NCBI GenBank assembly: GCA_965218715.1
Contig: CBDCLY010000017.1
Span: forward strand, 1 to 41,014
DNA length: 41,014 nt
Reading direction: 5' to 3'
Origin: CBDCLY01 sp965218715
GTDB lineage: Bacteria > Bacteroidota > Bacteroidia > Flavobacteriales_E > Vicingaceae
Below are positions 1 through 8,217 of this stretch, piece after piece (position 1 is the stretch's first letter; every line of letters starts with the position of its first letter). The position numbers and the translations under genes are program-made. The notes beneath the pieces were generated by a model. That model was not told the origin of the DNA. It was given only the letters and a program-made list of their open reading frames with translations, and made no database searches.

Positions 1-542
1 GAATTCCTACTCCGATAACACTAGGATTTTGATTTAAAATGCTTTCTAAAACCAAAGCACCATCTGGACAGTAGCCACAAGGAGCAGTAGTAAATTCTTC
101 AATGAAAACATTTCTATTTACAGTAGTTCCATTGTTCACAAAAATTCGCTTTATTAAAGTATCATTGCTTGTGTTTCCATCAACAGTATTGTTTGGATTG
201 CTAGTCCAAACTTTTAAATCAGTAAAATTTCCTGGGTTAGAAAACGAAACCTTTACATTATGAGCAAGCGTCATTGTTGCTCCCGGACTAAAAGTAAATG
301 GAACTGTCCATGAATTTACCGTTTGACCTCCATCAATAGTCCAATTAAAAGTTAAAGGATTAATGCTGTTTGATCCTGCATTTGTAAATCGGATATCAAC
401 ATTGTGTTGAGCAGAACCAGCTGCATAAAAGTCATCCATAGGAATGTCAAGTACCGCTGCATCATTTTGAACTTGGGAAAACCCCATAGAACTTGTAAAA
501 ATGAAGGCCGCACTGAAAATAGATTGTAGTAGTTTTTTTCAT
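1..542 (-). pseudogene. Omp28-like secreted protein with thioredoxin-type CxxC, 3'-truncated by the window edge and frameshifted at its start
   Basis: The reading frame runs leftward off the window edge. From 538 downward it encodes a signal peptide (KKLLQSIFSAAF...GFSQ), a beta-rich region and then the motif EEFTTAPCGYCPDG close to the edge. This resembles the thioredoxin-like CxxC segment of Omp28-related and other secreted flavobacterial proteins. The natural start is the ATG at 542-540, but it is followed by seven A (533-539 on the plus strand as T). ATG plus six A would give MKKLLQSIF, a textbook signal peptide. With seven A the ATG reads MKKTTTIYF and leaves the frame, and a TGA overlaps the ATG in the long frame. 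The next in-frame ATG (487-485) would lose most of the signal peptide. Either the run is a sequencing error or the gene is switched off. I infer an exported protein; the C-terminus, where a type IX sorting domain could lie, is not in the window. Confidence 0.7.
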
Positions 543-561
543 GTAATTTATTTTAAGAAAA

Positions 562-569
562 CAAATATA
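562..569 (-). promoter_or_regulatory. Bacteroidota -7 promoter element (TATATTTG) for the Omp28-like gene
   Basis: The minus strand reads TATATTTG, an exact match to the phylum consensus TAnnTTTG, 19 bases upstream of the ATG at 542. I see no clear TTG -33 element at the usual spacing, so only the -7 box is claimed. Confidence 0.5.
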
Positions 570-661
570 TCGAATTGCTAGTGAATGATATGGACTATTC
601 CCGACAAATAAAGATTTGACCATTTATACCAATTTAAAAGCCAATTCTGATTTCACGAAAG

Positions 662-669
662 TATATTTG
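662..669 (+). promoter_or_regulatory. Bacteroidota -7 promoter element (TATATTTG) for the ABC/regulator operon
   Basis: TATATTTG matches TAnnTTTG exactly and lies 20 bases upstream of the ATG at 690, giving a short leader. No convincing -33 TTG is visible. It would drive the three overlapping genes up to 4121. Confidence 0.5.
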
Positions 670-689
670 CAACAAATTCAAAACAGAAT

Positions 690-1634
690 ATGGCTTCGAT
701 TTTAAAAGTAGAAAACGTAGTAAAACAATATGCCAGTCATCGCGCTTTAGATGAGGTCAGCATAGAAGTACCACAGGGTTGCATTTATGGTTTATTAGGG
801 CCAAACGGTGCAGGAAAAACCTCGTTAATTAGAATTATCAACCAGATTACTGCTCCAGATTCTGGTCGCGTTTTATTAGATGGCGAGGCCTTGATGGCAA
901 AACATGTAGAGCAAATAGGCTACCTCCCAGAAGAAAGAGGTTTGTATAAAAAGATGGAAGTTGGAGAGCAAGCCATGTATTTGGCTCAATTGAAGGGAAT
1001 GAAAAAATCAGAGGCCAAAGCTCGCTTGAAAGAGTGGTTTAAGAAGTTTGACATCAGTCCTTGGTGGAATAAGAAAGTAGAAGAACTCTCGAAAGGAATG
1101 GCACAAAAAGTTCAATTCATAGTAACTGTTTTGCATGAACCTAAATTGTTAATTCTCGATGAACCATTCAGTGGTTTTGACCCAATCAATACCAACCTAG
1201 TGAAGAATGAAATACTTCGTCTAAAGGAAAATGGAACCAGCATCATTCTCTCCACTCATAACATGGGTTCTGTTGAAGAAATATGTGATCATATCGCGCT
1301 GATCAATAATTCGCAAAAAATTTTAGAGGGTCCTGTTAAACAAATTCAACAAGATTTTAAAGATGGAACCTACGAAGTGCGCTTTAAGGGGAATACAATT
1401 GCCTTTACTAATGCTTTATGGACAGGCTGTGAATTGTTGGAGACCACAGAAAATGATGACTATAAAATTGCAAGGGTTCGTTTATTGGGCCATAAATCGC
1501 CCAATGAATTGCTTCAGGCCATAGTGAGTGAAGTAGAAGTTCACGGATTAAAAGAAATCATTCCAAGTATGAATGACATCTTCATCAAACAAATTGAATC
1601 GACCAATAAAAAAGACAACAATGAGCAAAGTTAA
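690..1634 (+). CDS. ABC transporter ATP-binding protein, NatA-like
   Basis: The 314-residue cytoplasmic ATPase of an ABC-2 exporter. Walker A is GPNGAGKT (residues 37-44), the signature is LSKGM (133-137), Walker B is LLILDEP (153-159) and the H-loop is STH (H190). The roughly 90 residues after the ATPase core fit the DUF4162 extension usual in NatA-type subunits. The stop overlaps the start of the permease gene by 14 bases, so the two are translationally coupled and form one transporter. The family includes NatAB sodium exporters and many uncharacterised exporters; the substrate cannot be read from the sequence. The ATG at 690 follows a good -7 promoter box and begins directly at the ABC fold. 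Confidence 0.93.
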   Translation: MASILKVENVVKQYASHRALDEVSIEVPQGCIYGLLGPNGAGKTSLIRIINQITAPDSGRVLLDGEALMAKHVEQIGYLPEERGLYKKMEVGEQAMYLAQLKGMKKSEAKARLKEWFKKFDISPWWNKKVEELSKGMAQKVQFIVTVLHEPKLLILDEPFSGFDPINTNLVKNEILRLKENGTSIILSTHNMGSVEEICDHIALINNSQKILEGPVKQIQQDFKDGTYEVRFKGNTIAFTNALWTGCELLETTENDDYKIARVRLLGHKSPNELLQAIVSEVEVHGLKEIIPSMNDIFIKQIESTNKKDNNEQS

Positions 1635-2955
1635 ATTAATCATACAAAGAGAGTACCTTACTAGAGTTAAGAAGAAGTCGTTCATTGTGATGAGCATTGT
1701 AGGTCCAATTTTAATTGCGGCTTTGATGATAGTACCTACATGGCTTGCTACTCAAGAAGAAGACTCGCAGTTGATTGAGGTAATTGACGAAACAGGTTTA
1801 TTCGTGCGACAATTAAAGGATACCAAGGAAATTGAATTTGATTATCAGTTTAGAACTCTAGAACAAGCTCAAGCAGAACTGAATGAAGGTGGTAAGTACA
1901 CAGCCATATTGCACATTCCAAAGGTGATTGTAAGCCTTCCGAAAACGGCTCAAATATTCTTCAAAAACAAACCAAAAGGAAGTTCGATTCGATACATGGA
2001 GAGTCAGATTGCCAAAACCATTGAAAATAAGAAGTTAGAAGATTTATACGATTTAAGTGTTGATCAAATTTCTGGACTTCGACCTAATGTTCAAATCGTA
2101 TCGAATAAGATAACGGAAGACGGTAAATCAGAAGAAACGGCTGGTGGTTTGGCCATTGGTGTTGGCATGACGCTGGCAATGTTCATTTATTTTTTCATCT
2201 TCTTGTTTGGAGTTCAAGTCATGAGAGGGGTAATTGAAGAAAAGACCAATCGAATTGTTGAAGTGATTATTTCTTCAGTAAAACCAGTTCAGTTAATGAT
2301 GGGTAAAATTGTAGGAATTGCCATGGTTGCACTTACTCAGGTATTGATTTGGGTGGTACTTTCTGGAATATTGATTGGAGGGGCTCAAACCTTTTTCAAA
2401 GACGATTTAAAAGAAAACAAAATTGAGCAAATAGAACAAATGGAGTCAATTAGCCCTGAATTGGCTGAATTGGAAAAAGGAAATTCTGGCAACTTCATTG
2501 CTGATTTAAGCTATAAAATCTCACTAATCAATTTCCCATTGGTCATTGGTTGTTTCATCTTTTTCTTTTTAGGAGGATACTTACTTTATGGTTCTTTGTT
2601 TGCGGCAATTGGTTCGGCAGTCGATAATGAAACAGATACTCAACAATTCATGCTTCCGGTAACGATGCCATTAATTGTTTCTATTGTTATTGCACAGGTA
2701 ATCATAGATAATCCTGACGGCCCATTAGCATTCTGGGGTTCCATCATTCCCATCACCTCTCCTATAGTAATGATGGTAAGAATTCCGATGGGTGTTCCTT
2801 ATTGGGAATTGTTTCTCTCAATGGGTTTATTGATCCTTACCTTTATTGGAAGCACAATGATGGCAGCAAAGATTTATAGAACTGGTATATTAATGTATGG
2901 CAAAAAAGTCAATTTTAAAGAAATTGGCAAGTGGTTATTTCATAGAACACGATAA
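1621..2955 (+). CDS. ABC-2 type permease, NatB-like
   Basis: A 444-residue inner-membrane permease partner of the preceding ATPase. A hydrophobic segment at about 22-42 is followed by an extracytoplasmic domain of about 130 residues. Clustered membrane segments then lie at about 175-200, 228-254, 302-330, 345-363 and 396-416, the usual ABC2_membrane_3 layout. The cytoplasmic motif EEKTNRIVEVIISSVKP after the second segment is typical of the family. I chose the ATG at 1621 (MSKVKLIIQREYLTR) over an in-frame upstream start at 1573, because the family begins with this basic cytoplasmic stretch. The TAA shares its last base with the start of the regulator gene (TAATG), so all three genes are probably one transcript. 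Confidence 0.92.
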   Translation: MSKVKLIIQREYLTRVKKKSFIVMSIVGPILIAALMIVPTWLATQEEDSQLIEVIDETGLFVRQLKDTKEIEFDYQFRTLEQAQAELNEGGKYTAILHIPKVIVSLPKTAQIFFKNKPKGSSIRYMESQIAKTIENKKLEDLYDLSVDQISGLRPNVQIVSNKITEDGKSEETAGGLAIGVGMTLAMFIYFFIFLFGVQVMRGVIEEKTNRIVEVIISSVKPVQLMMGKIVGIAMVALTQVLIWVVLSGILIGGAQTFFKDDLKENKIEQIEQMESISPELAELEKGNSGNFIADLSYKISLINFPLVIGCFIFFFLGGYLLYGSLFAAIGSAVDNETDTQQFMLPVTMPLIVSIVIAQVIIDNPDGPLAFWGSIIPITSPIVMMVRIPMGVPYWELFLSMGLLILTFIGSTMMAAKIYRTGILMYGKKVNFKEIGKWLFHRTR

Positions 2956-4121
2956 TGGCAAAAATTTTAATCATTGATGACGAACGCGCAATTCGTAGAA
3001 CCTTAAGAGAAATCTTAGAATTTGAAAAGTTCAATGTAGACGATGCTGAGGATGGTGAAGAAGGCCTTAAAATGGGATTGTCAGGAAAGTATGACTTGAT
3101 CCTTTGTGATATCAAAATGCCAAAAAAAGACGGCATTGAAGTGCTGCAAGGATTGCTAGCCAAGCAAGTTGAATCGCCAGTGGTGATGATATCTGGCCAT
3201 GGAACCATAGAAACAGCGGTAGAAGCAATAAAATTAGGGGCTTTTGACTTCATTGCTAAACCTTTGGATTTGAACAGGCTAATGGTGACTTTAAGGAATG
3301 CCTTAGATAAAACCGAATTGGTTGAGGAAACCAAACAGTTAAGAAAGAAGGTTCACAACAGTAAATTGAACAACATCATTGGAGAGAGTGATGCCATTAT
3401 GCAAGTGAAAAGCATGATAGAAAAGGTGGCTCCAAGTGATGCAAGGGTTTTAATTACCGGACCAAATGGAACGGGTAAAGAACTGGTAGCCAGAAGTCTT
3501 CACCAGAATTCGCCTAGAAAATCTAAACCTTTTATTGAAGTGAATTGCGCAGCCATACCATCTGAACTGATAGAAAGTGAATTGTTTGGTCATGAGAAAG
3601 GAGCATTTACTTCAGCTGTTAAACAAAAAAAAGGCCGGTTTGAACAAGCAGAGGGTGGAACACTCTTTTTAGATGAAATTGGGGACATGAGTGCTTCAGC
3701 ACAGGCAAAAGTGCTTCGAGCCCTACAAGAAAATAGAATCACAAGAGTTGGAGGAGAAAAAGACATTAAAGTAGATGTTCGAATTCTTGCAGCGACCAAC
3801 AAAAACCTGAAAAAGGAAATTGCTGAGAACAATTTCAGAGAAGATTTATACCATAGATTAAGTGTTATTCTGATTCAAGTTCCAGCTTTAAACGAAAGAA
3901 GAGATGACATTCCTTTGCTAGTGGACTTCTTTTTAGATCGCATTTGTAACGAACAAGGACAGGCGATTAGGCAAATGGAAGGAGCAGCCATTCAAGCTTT
4001 AATGAAAATGGATTGGACCGGTAACATTAGAGAATTAAGAAATGTGGTAGAGCGCCTATTGATACTAGGCGAAGACAAGATTAGCGTTTCAGACGTGAAG
4101 CAGTACGTGAAGGTTTCTTAG
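2955..4121 (+). CDS. NtrC-family sigma-54 response regulator lacking a C-terminal HTH
   Basis: 388 residues. The receiver domain (about 1-120) has the acidic pocket DDE (8-10), phosphoacceptor D52 in LCDIKMPKKDG, S80 and K102. The AAA+ domain (about 140-365) has Walker A GPNGTGKE (169-176), a sigma-54 contact loop GAFTSA (216-221; the classical form is GAFTGA), Walker B GTLFLDEIGD (235-244) and FREDLYHRL with the arginine finger. It ends about 20 residues after the WTGNIRELRNVVERL segment, so there is no room for the Fis-type HTH that NtrC proteins use to bind enhancers. I recall close homologues in flavobacteria with the same GAFTSA and the same short end, so this looks like a family trait rather than a truncation. 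No sensor kinase is adjacent. The start overlaps the permease stop by one base. Confidence 0.92.
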   Translation: MAKILIIDDERAIRRTLREILEFEKFNVDDAEDGEEGLKMGLSGKYDLILCDIKMPKKDGIEVLQGLLAKQVESPVVMISGHGTIETAVEAIKLGAFDFIAKPLDLNRLMVTLRNALDKTELVEETKQLRKKVHNSKLNNIIGESDAIMQVKSMIEKVAPSDARVLITGPNGTGKELVARSLHQNSPRKSKPFIEVNCAAIPSELIESELFGHEKGAFTSAVKQKKGRFEQAEGGTLFLDEIGDMSASAQAKVLRALQENRITRVGGEKDIKVDVRILAATNKNLKKEIAENNFREDLYHRLSVILIQVPALNERRDDIPLLVDFFLDRICNEQGQAIRQMEGAAIQALMKMDWTGNIRELRNVVERLLILGEDKISVSDVKQYVKVS

Positions 4122-4137
4122 ATTTTTCAAGAATCCA

Positions 4138-6744
4138 TTAAACCAAATAAGCCTCTGCTGCTTTTAAGGCTTCAGGAAGACCATCAGGATTTTTTCCACC
4201 GGCTGTTGCAAAAAATGCTTGTCCACCCCCGCCACCTTGGATGTGCTTGGCTAAATCCCTTACAATACTACCTGCATTCCAGCCTTTTTCCGCAACTAAA
4301 TTATCTGAGATGAGCACAGTTAAACTTGGCTTCCCTCCTTGTTTAGTTCCTAAGACCAAAAACAAATTTTCCATCTCCGATTTCAGTTGAAATGCTAAAT
4401 TTTTAGCTCCAGCCACATCTAGATCAACTTCTTGAATTAAGAAATTAACTCCAGCATTCTCTTTCACTTTTCCCTTTAAATCTTGAGCTAAATTGCCAGC
4501 TGCTTTTTGTTTGAATTTGGCAATTTCTTTTTGAAATTGACTGTTCTCTTTTAACAATTGCTGAATGGCCAGTTTAATGTCTTTTGGATTCTTTAGCTCT
4601 TGCTTTATTTCATTGATCTTGTCGAATTGCTCATAAAAAAGTTGCTCAGCAGTTTTTGAGCTGACCGCCTCAAGCCTTCTAATTCCTGCCGCAACCGCTG
4701 ATTCTGAAACGATTTTAAAACTGCCAATTTCCCCTGTAGATTTAACATGAATTCCACCGCACAGTTCTACCGAAGACCCAAATTCAATAACACGAACTAC
4801 ATCACCATATTTCTCTCCAAAAAGGGCCATTGCTCCCATCTTTTTGGCTTCAGATAATGGCAATGTTCTTTGCTCATTCAAAGGAATGTTTGAACGAATT
4901 TTATCATTTACCAATTCTTCAATTTGTCTTATTTCATCAGCACTTAATTTCTGAAAGTGAGAGAAATCGAATCGCAAATAAGAAGCATTAACCAATGATC
5001 CTTTTTGCTCAACGTGGGTTCCCAAAACTTCGCGCAGCGTCTCATGCATGAGGTGAGTAGCAGTATGATTTGCAGCGGTCTCTGATCGTTTTGATGAATC
5101 AACCCTAGCCGTATAATTTTGACTTAAATCTTTCGGCAATTCTTCGCAGATGTGCAGAATAAGGTTGTTTTCCTTCTTAGTATCAATAATTTCAATTGTT
5201 TCTGAAATAGAGCTAATTGTGCCTTGGTCGCCAACTTGTCCACCCCCTTCAGGATAAAAAGGGCTTAGATTAAATACCAACTGATATTGTGTCATGCCTT
5301 TCCGACTTACTTTTCTGTACCTCGTTATTTTAACCTCAGCTTCGGTATAGTCATAACCAATGAATTCTTCTACTTCATCTTCCATTAATACCTGCCAATC
5401 ATCTGCATCAATTTTTCCTGCACCTCTTGATCTGTCTTTTTGGACTTGCAAAGCATTTTCGAATGCAATCATATCCACTTCTATCCCATTTTCGTGGGCA
5501 AGAAGCTGAGTTAAATCAATAGGAAAACCGAAAGTATCGTATAATTCGAATGCAAATATCCCATCAATTTCATTGGGCTTTTCTTTCATCTTTTGGTCGA
5601 AAATCTGAATGCCTTTAGAAAGGGTTTGCAAAAAGGATTGCTCTTCCTCTTTAATGACTTTTTCAATAATTTCTTTTTGCTTAGGCAATTCTGGAAAACT
5701 TTCTCCCATGCCATCAATCATTGTTTCCAATAAATTAAACATGAAGGCTTCTTGAAAATCTAAAAAGCTGTAACCATAGCGAACAGCTCTTCTTAAAATT
5801 CTTCGAATGACATATCCTGCTCCAGAGTTAGAAGGCAATTGTCCGTCTGCAATCGAAAATGCAATTGCTCTTATGTGATCTACAATTACTCTAAATGCGA
5901 TATCTGTTTTGCTATCACTTGCATTGTAAGACTTTCCACTGAGCTTTTCTAAGACTTTTATTCCTGGTTGAAAAAGATCGGTATCATAATTAGATTGCTT
6001 TCCTTGAAGCGCCGTACACAAACGTTCAAGGCCCATTCCTGTATCTACATGTTTGGCTGGCAAGGGAATAAGCGACTGATCTTTCAATCGATTGTATTCC
6101 ATGAAAACCAAGTTCCAAATCTCCACCACTTGAGGATGATCTTCATTCACTAAACTTCTGCCATCAAGCTTTCTCTTTTCTTCTTCAGATCTTAAATCTA
6201 TATGAATTTCAGAACAAGGACCACAAGGTCCAGTTTCGCCCATCTCCCAAAAATTATCCTTTTTTGAAGCAGGAATTATTCGTTCTTCCGGCAATATTTT
6301 CATCCAGGCTTCTTTGGCGTCTTCATCTAAGCCTAAGCCATCTTTCTTATCGCCTTCAAAAATGGTGACATACAACAAATCAGGATTGATTTTGTAACGT
6401 TCAGTTAATAATTCCCAAGCCCAAGGGATCATTTCGGCTTTGAAATAATCGCCAAAAGACCAATTGCCCAACATCTCAAACATGGTATGATGATAAGTAT
6501 CTACACCAACTTCTTCTAGGTCATTGTGCTTGCCAGAAACTCTTAAACATTTTTGAGTATCACTCAATCGAACATTCACAGGCTTTGAATTTCCTAAAAA
6601 AGCATCTTTAAATTGATTCATTCCAGCATTGGTAAATAGCAAGCTTGGATCATCTTTAATAACTATGGGTGCAGAAGCAACAACTTGATGTTGTTTTTCT
6701 TTGAAGAAGGCTAAGAAGGTAGATCTGACAGTTTTTGAATCCAT
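4138..6744 (-). CDS. alaS: Alanyl-tRNA synthetase
   Basis: 868 residues, full length for bacterial AlaRS. The N-terminal class II catalytic core contains FTNAGMNQFKDAFLG (motif 1 region), RVSGKHNDLEEVG (motif 2) and GMGLERL (motif 3). The editing domain has the zinc-binding HTATH (H560, H564) and CGGIH (C662, H666). The C-terminus holds a coiled coil and the glycine-rich GGGGGQ segment of the C-Ala/DHHA1 domain. It charges tRNA-Ala in the cytoplasm and clears mischarged Ser and Gly. The gene converges on the regulator gene with a 16-base gap and diverges from the M23 peptidase gene. Confidence 0.98.
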   Translation of the reverse strand: MDSKTVRSTFLAFFKEKQHQVVASAPIVIKDDPSLLFTNAGMNQFKDAFLGNSKPVNVRLSDTQKCLRVSGKHNDLEEVGVDTYHHTMFEMLGNWSFGDYFKAEMIPWAWELLTERYKINPDLLYVTIFEGDKKDGLGLDEDAKEAWMKILPEERIIPASKKDNFWEMGETGPCGPCSEIHIDLRSEEEKRKLDGRSLVNEDHPQVVEIWNLVFMEYNRLKDQSLIPLPAKHVDTGMGLERLCTALQGKQSNYDTDLFQPGIKVLEKLSGKSYNASDSKTDIAFRVIVDHIRAIAFSIADGQLPSNSGAGYVIRRILRRAVRYGYSFLDFQEAFMFNLLETMIDGMGESFPELPKQKEIIEKVIKEEEQSFLQTLSKGIQIFDQKMKEKPNEIDGIFAFELYDTFGFPIDLTQLLAHENGIEVDMIAFENALQVQKDRSRGAGKIDADDWQVLMEDEVEEFIGYDYTEAEVKITRYRKVSRKGMTQYQLVFNLSPFYPEGGGQVGDQGTISSISETIEIIDTKKENNLILHICEELPKDLSQNYTARVDSSKRSETAANHTATHLMHETLREVLGTHVEQKGSLVNASYLRFDFSHFQKLSADEIRQIEELVNDKIRSNIPLNEQRTLPLSEAKKMGAMALFGEKYGDVVRVIEFGSSVELCGGIHVKSTGEIGSFKIVSESAVAAGIRRLEAVSSKTAEQLFYEQFDKINEIKQELKNPKDIKLAIQQLLKENSQFQKEIAKFKQKAAGNLAQDLKGKVKENAGVNFLIQEVDLDVAGAKNLAFQLKSEMENLFLVLGTKQGGKPSLTVLISDNLVAEKGWNAGSIVRDLAKHIQGGGGGQAFFATAGGKNPDGLPEALKAAEAYLV

Positions 6745-6828
6745 CGATGTTGAAAACTTTTAAAGGGCAATAACTTTATTTAACATTTTGAAAACACCTT
6801 TGCAATCGAGTGTCTCACTTAAAAGGCT

Positions 6829-6836
6829 TAAATTTG
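6829..6836 (+). promoter_or_regulatory. Bacteroidota -7 promoter element (TAAATTTG) for the M23 peptidase gene
   Basis: TAAATTTG fits TAnnTTTG and lies 43 bases before the ATG at 6880. A TTTG at 6799-6802 is 26 bases upstream, longer than the usual 19-23 spacing, so the -33 assignment is doubtful. Confidence 0.45.
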
Positions 6837-6879
6837 TGGCTCTTTTAAGGCCTCAAAAATAGTTAAATTCAAGGGCAAA

Positions 6880-7851
6880 ATGTCTAGAACGAAGTATAGA
6901 TTTAATACACGTACACTTAGTTACGAGAAGATAGAATTAGGATGGAAAGACCAATTGAAGAAATTGGGTACTTACATGAGTTCTAGCCTTATTCTCGGGC
7001 TTTTGATTTATCTCTTGGCTGCCAAATACATCGATTCCCCAAAAGAGAAACTGCTTAAAAGGGAAAATAGCCAGTTGAAATCTCAGTATGAATTACTAGA
7101 TAGAAGAATGGATCAAGTGCACAATGTGCTTTCAGACATCCAAAGAAGAGACGATGAAATTTATCGAGTTGTATTTGAAGCAGAACCCATTGCTAAAGAA
7201 ATTCGTGAAGCAGGTTTTGGTGGTGTTAATCGCTATAAAAAGTTAGAAGGATTTCAAAACTCTGATTTGGTTATTGAGAGTTCAAACAAATTGGATCAAA
7301 TTACCAAGCAATTGTATATTCAGTCGAAGAGTTACGACGAAGTATACAACATGGCCATTTCTAAAGAGAAAATGGTTGCTTCTATCCCTGCAATTCAGCC
7401 GGTATCGAATAAGAATTTAAAACGAATGGCCTCTGGTTATGGTGTTCGGATGCATCCTATTTACAAAAGAAGAAAAATGCACTATGGCATGGACTTCTCT
7501 GCAGAAAAAGGAACCAAAATTTATGCAACTGGCAATGGCAAGATAAAGCACGTTGAAAGAAGCAGAAGAGGGTTTGGCAATCATGTCATAATCGATCATG
7601 GATATGGTTATCAAACTTTGTATGCTCATATGACACAGTTTATTGTAAAACGTGGCGAAGAAGTAAAACGTGGACAAGTCATTGGCTACGTTGGAAGTAC
7701 AGGCACATCGGTTGCTCCTCACTTGCATTATGAAGTGATTAAAAATGGAGTTAAGGTCAATCCTGTGAATTATTATTTCAATGATCTTAGTCCAGAAGAA
7801 TATGCCCAAATGGTAGAATTCTCCTCTCAACAGCGACAGTCTTTTGATTAA
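6880..7851 (+). CDS. M23 family metallopeptidase, membrane-anchored murein hydrolase
   Basis: 323 residues with a short basic cytoplasmic N-terminus, one membrane segment (about 33-49), a coiled coil (about 55-100) and a C-terminal LytM/M23 domain (about 180-300). Zinc ligands and catalytic residues are visible as HYGMD (H201, D205), LYAHM (H250) and HLH (281-283), so the active site looks intact. It should act in the periplasm on peptide cross-links of peptidoglycan, in cell growth or division. The alaS-M23-MerR neighbourhood recurs in Bacteroidota. The ATG at 6880 directly precedes a positively charged N-terminus consistent with type II membrane topology. Confidence 0.93.
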   Translation: MSRTKYRFNTRTLSYEKIELGWKDQLKKLGTYMSSSLILGLLIYLLAAKYIDSPKEKLLKRENSQLKSQYELLDRRMDQVHNVLSDIQRRDDEIYRVVFEAEPIAKEIREAGFGGVNRYKKLEGFQNSDLVIESSNKLDQITKQLYIQSKSYDEVYNMAISKEKMVASIPAIQPVSNKNLKRMASGYGVRMHPIYKRRKMHYGMDFSAEKGTKIYATGNGKIKHVERSRRGFGNHVIIDHGYGYQTLYAHMTQFIVKRGEEVKRGQVIGYVGSTGTSVAPHLHYEVIKNGVKVNPVNYYFNDLSPEEYAQMVEFSSQQRQSFD

Positions 7852-7885
7852 ACTTTTTTAGTTTAATTTAGGTCAAAATTTCAAA

Positions 7886-8212
7886 GTGGATCAAAAGCGT
7901 ACTAAATTGTATTATTCCATAGGCGAAGTAAGCCGAATGTTTGAGGTAAATGCCTCTTTAATTCGTTTCTGGGAAAAAGAATTTAGCATCATTAAGCCTA
8001 AAAAAAATAAGAAGGGAAACCGATTATTTACTCAAAAAGACATCGATAATTTTCATTTAATCTTTCATTTGGTGAAAGAAAGAGGCTATACCCTAGACGG
8101 AGCTAAGAAAAAGTTAAAAGAAAATAAAGACGACTTAATGAATCAACAAAAGATGCTGACTTCATTAAAAACAATTCGCTCCTTTCTAGTCTCTCTGAAA
8201 GAGGAAATCTAA
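7886..8212 (+). CDS. MerR-family transcriptional regulator with GTG start
   Basis: 108 residues. The N-terminal winged helix-turn-helix reads YYSIGEVSRMFEVNASLIRFWEKEF, with the family-typical IGEVS and RFWEKEF. This is followed by a short coiled coil rich in Lys and Glu. No C-terminal effector domain or metal-binding cysteines are present, so it is a minimal MerR protein of unknown signal. GTG at 7886 is the only sensible start because the HTH begins ten residues in. It sits 34 bases after the M23 gene and 5 bases before the glycosyltransferase gene, which suggests one transcript. Confidence 0.88.
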   Translation: MDQKRTKLYYSIGEVSRMFEVNASLIRFWEKEFSIIKPKKNKKGNRLFTQKDIDNFHLIFHLVKERGYTLDGAKKKLKENKDDLMNQQKMLTSLKTIRSFLVSLKEEI

Positions 8213-8217
8213 ACTCA

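Noticed and set aside
1..6. GAATTC at the left edge as a cloning junction
   Set aside because: The right edge has no matching EcoRI site and GAATTC also occurs inside the window (for example at 12809-12814), so it may be chance.
543..689. Search of the longer intergenic gaps (543-689, 6745-6879, 14575-14687, 23984-24135, 31437-31593) for tRNAs, riboswitches or small genes
   Set aside because: Apart from the promoter boxes listed, I found no cloverleaf, riboswitch-like fold or convincing short gene.
2915..3334. A 139-codon open frame antisense to the response regulator gene
   Set aside because: It lies wholly against a strongly conserved gene, is low-complexity and Ser-rich, and has no family motif. 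The same applies to the antisense frames at 7417-7830, 13994-14329 and 24746-25057.
690..4121. A defence or toxin-antitoxin island
   Set aside because: The ABC exporter and regulator, and the rest of the window, are ordinary chromosomal functions; no nuclease, toxin, restriction or retron-like component is present.
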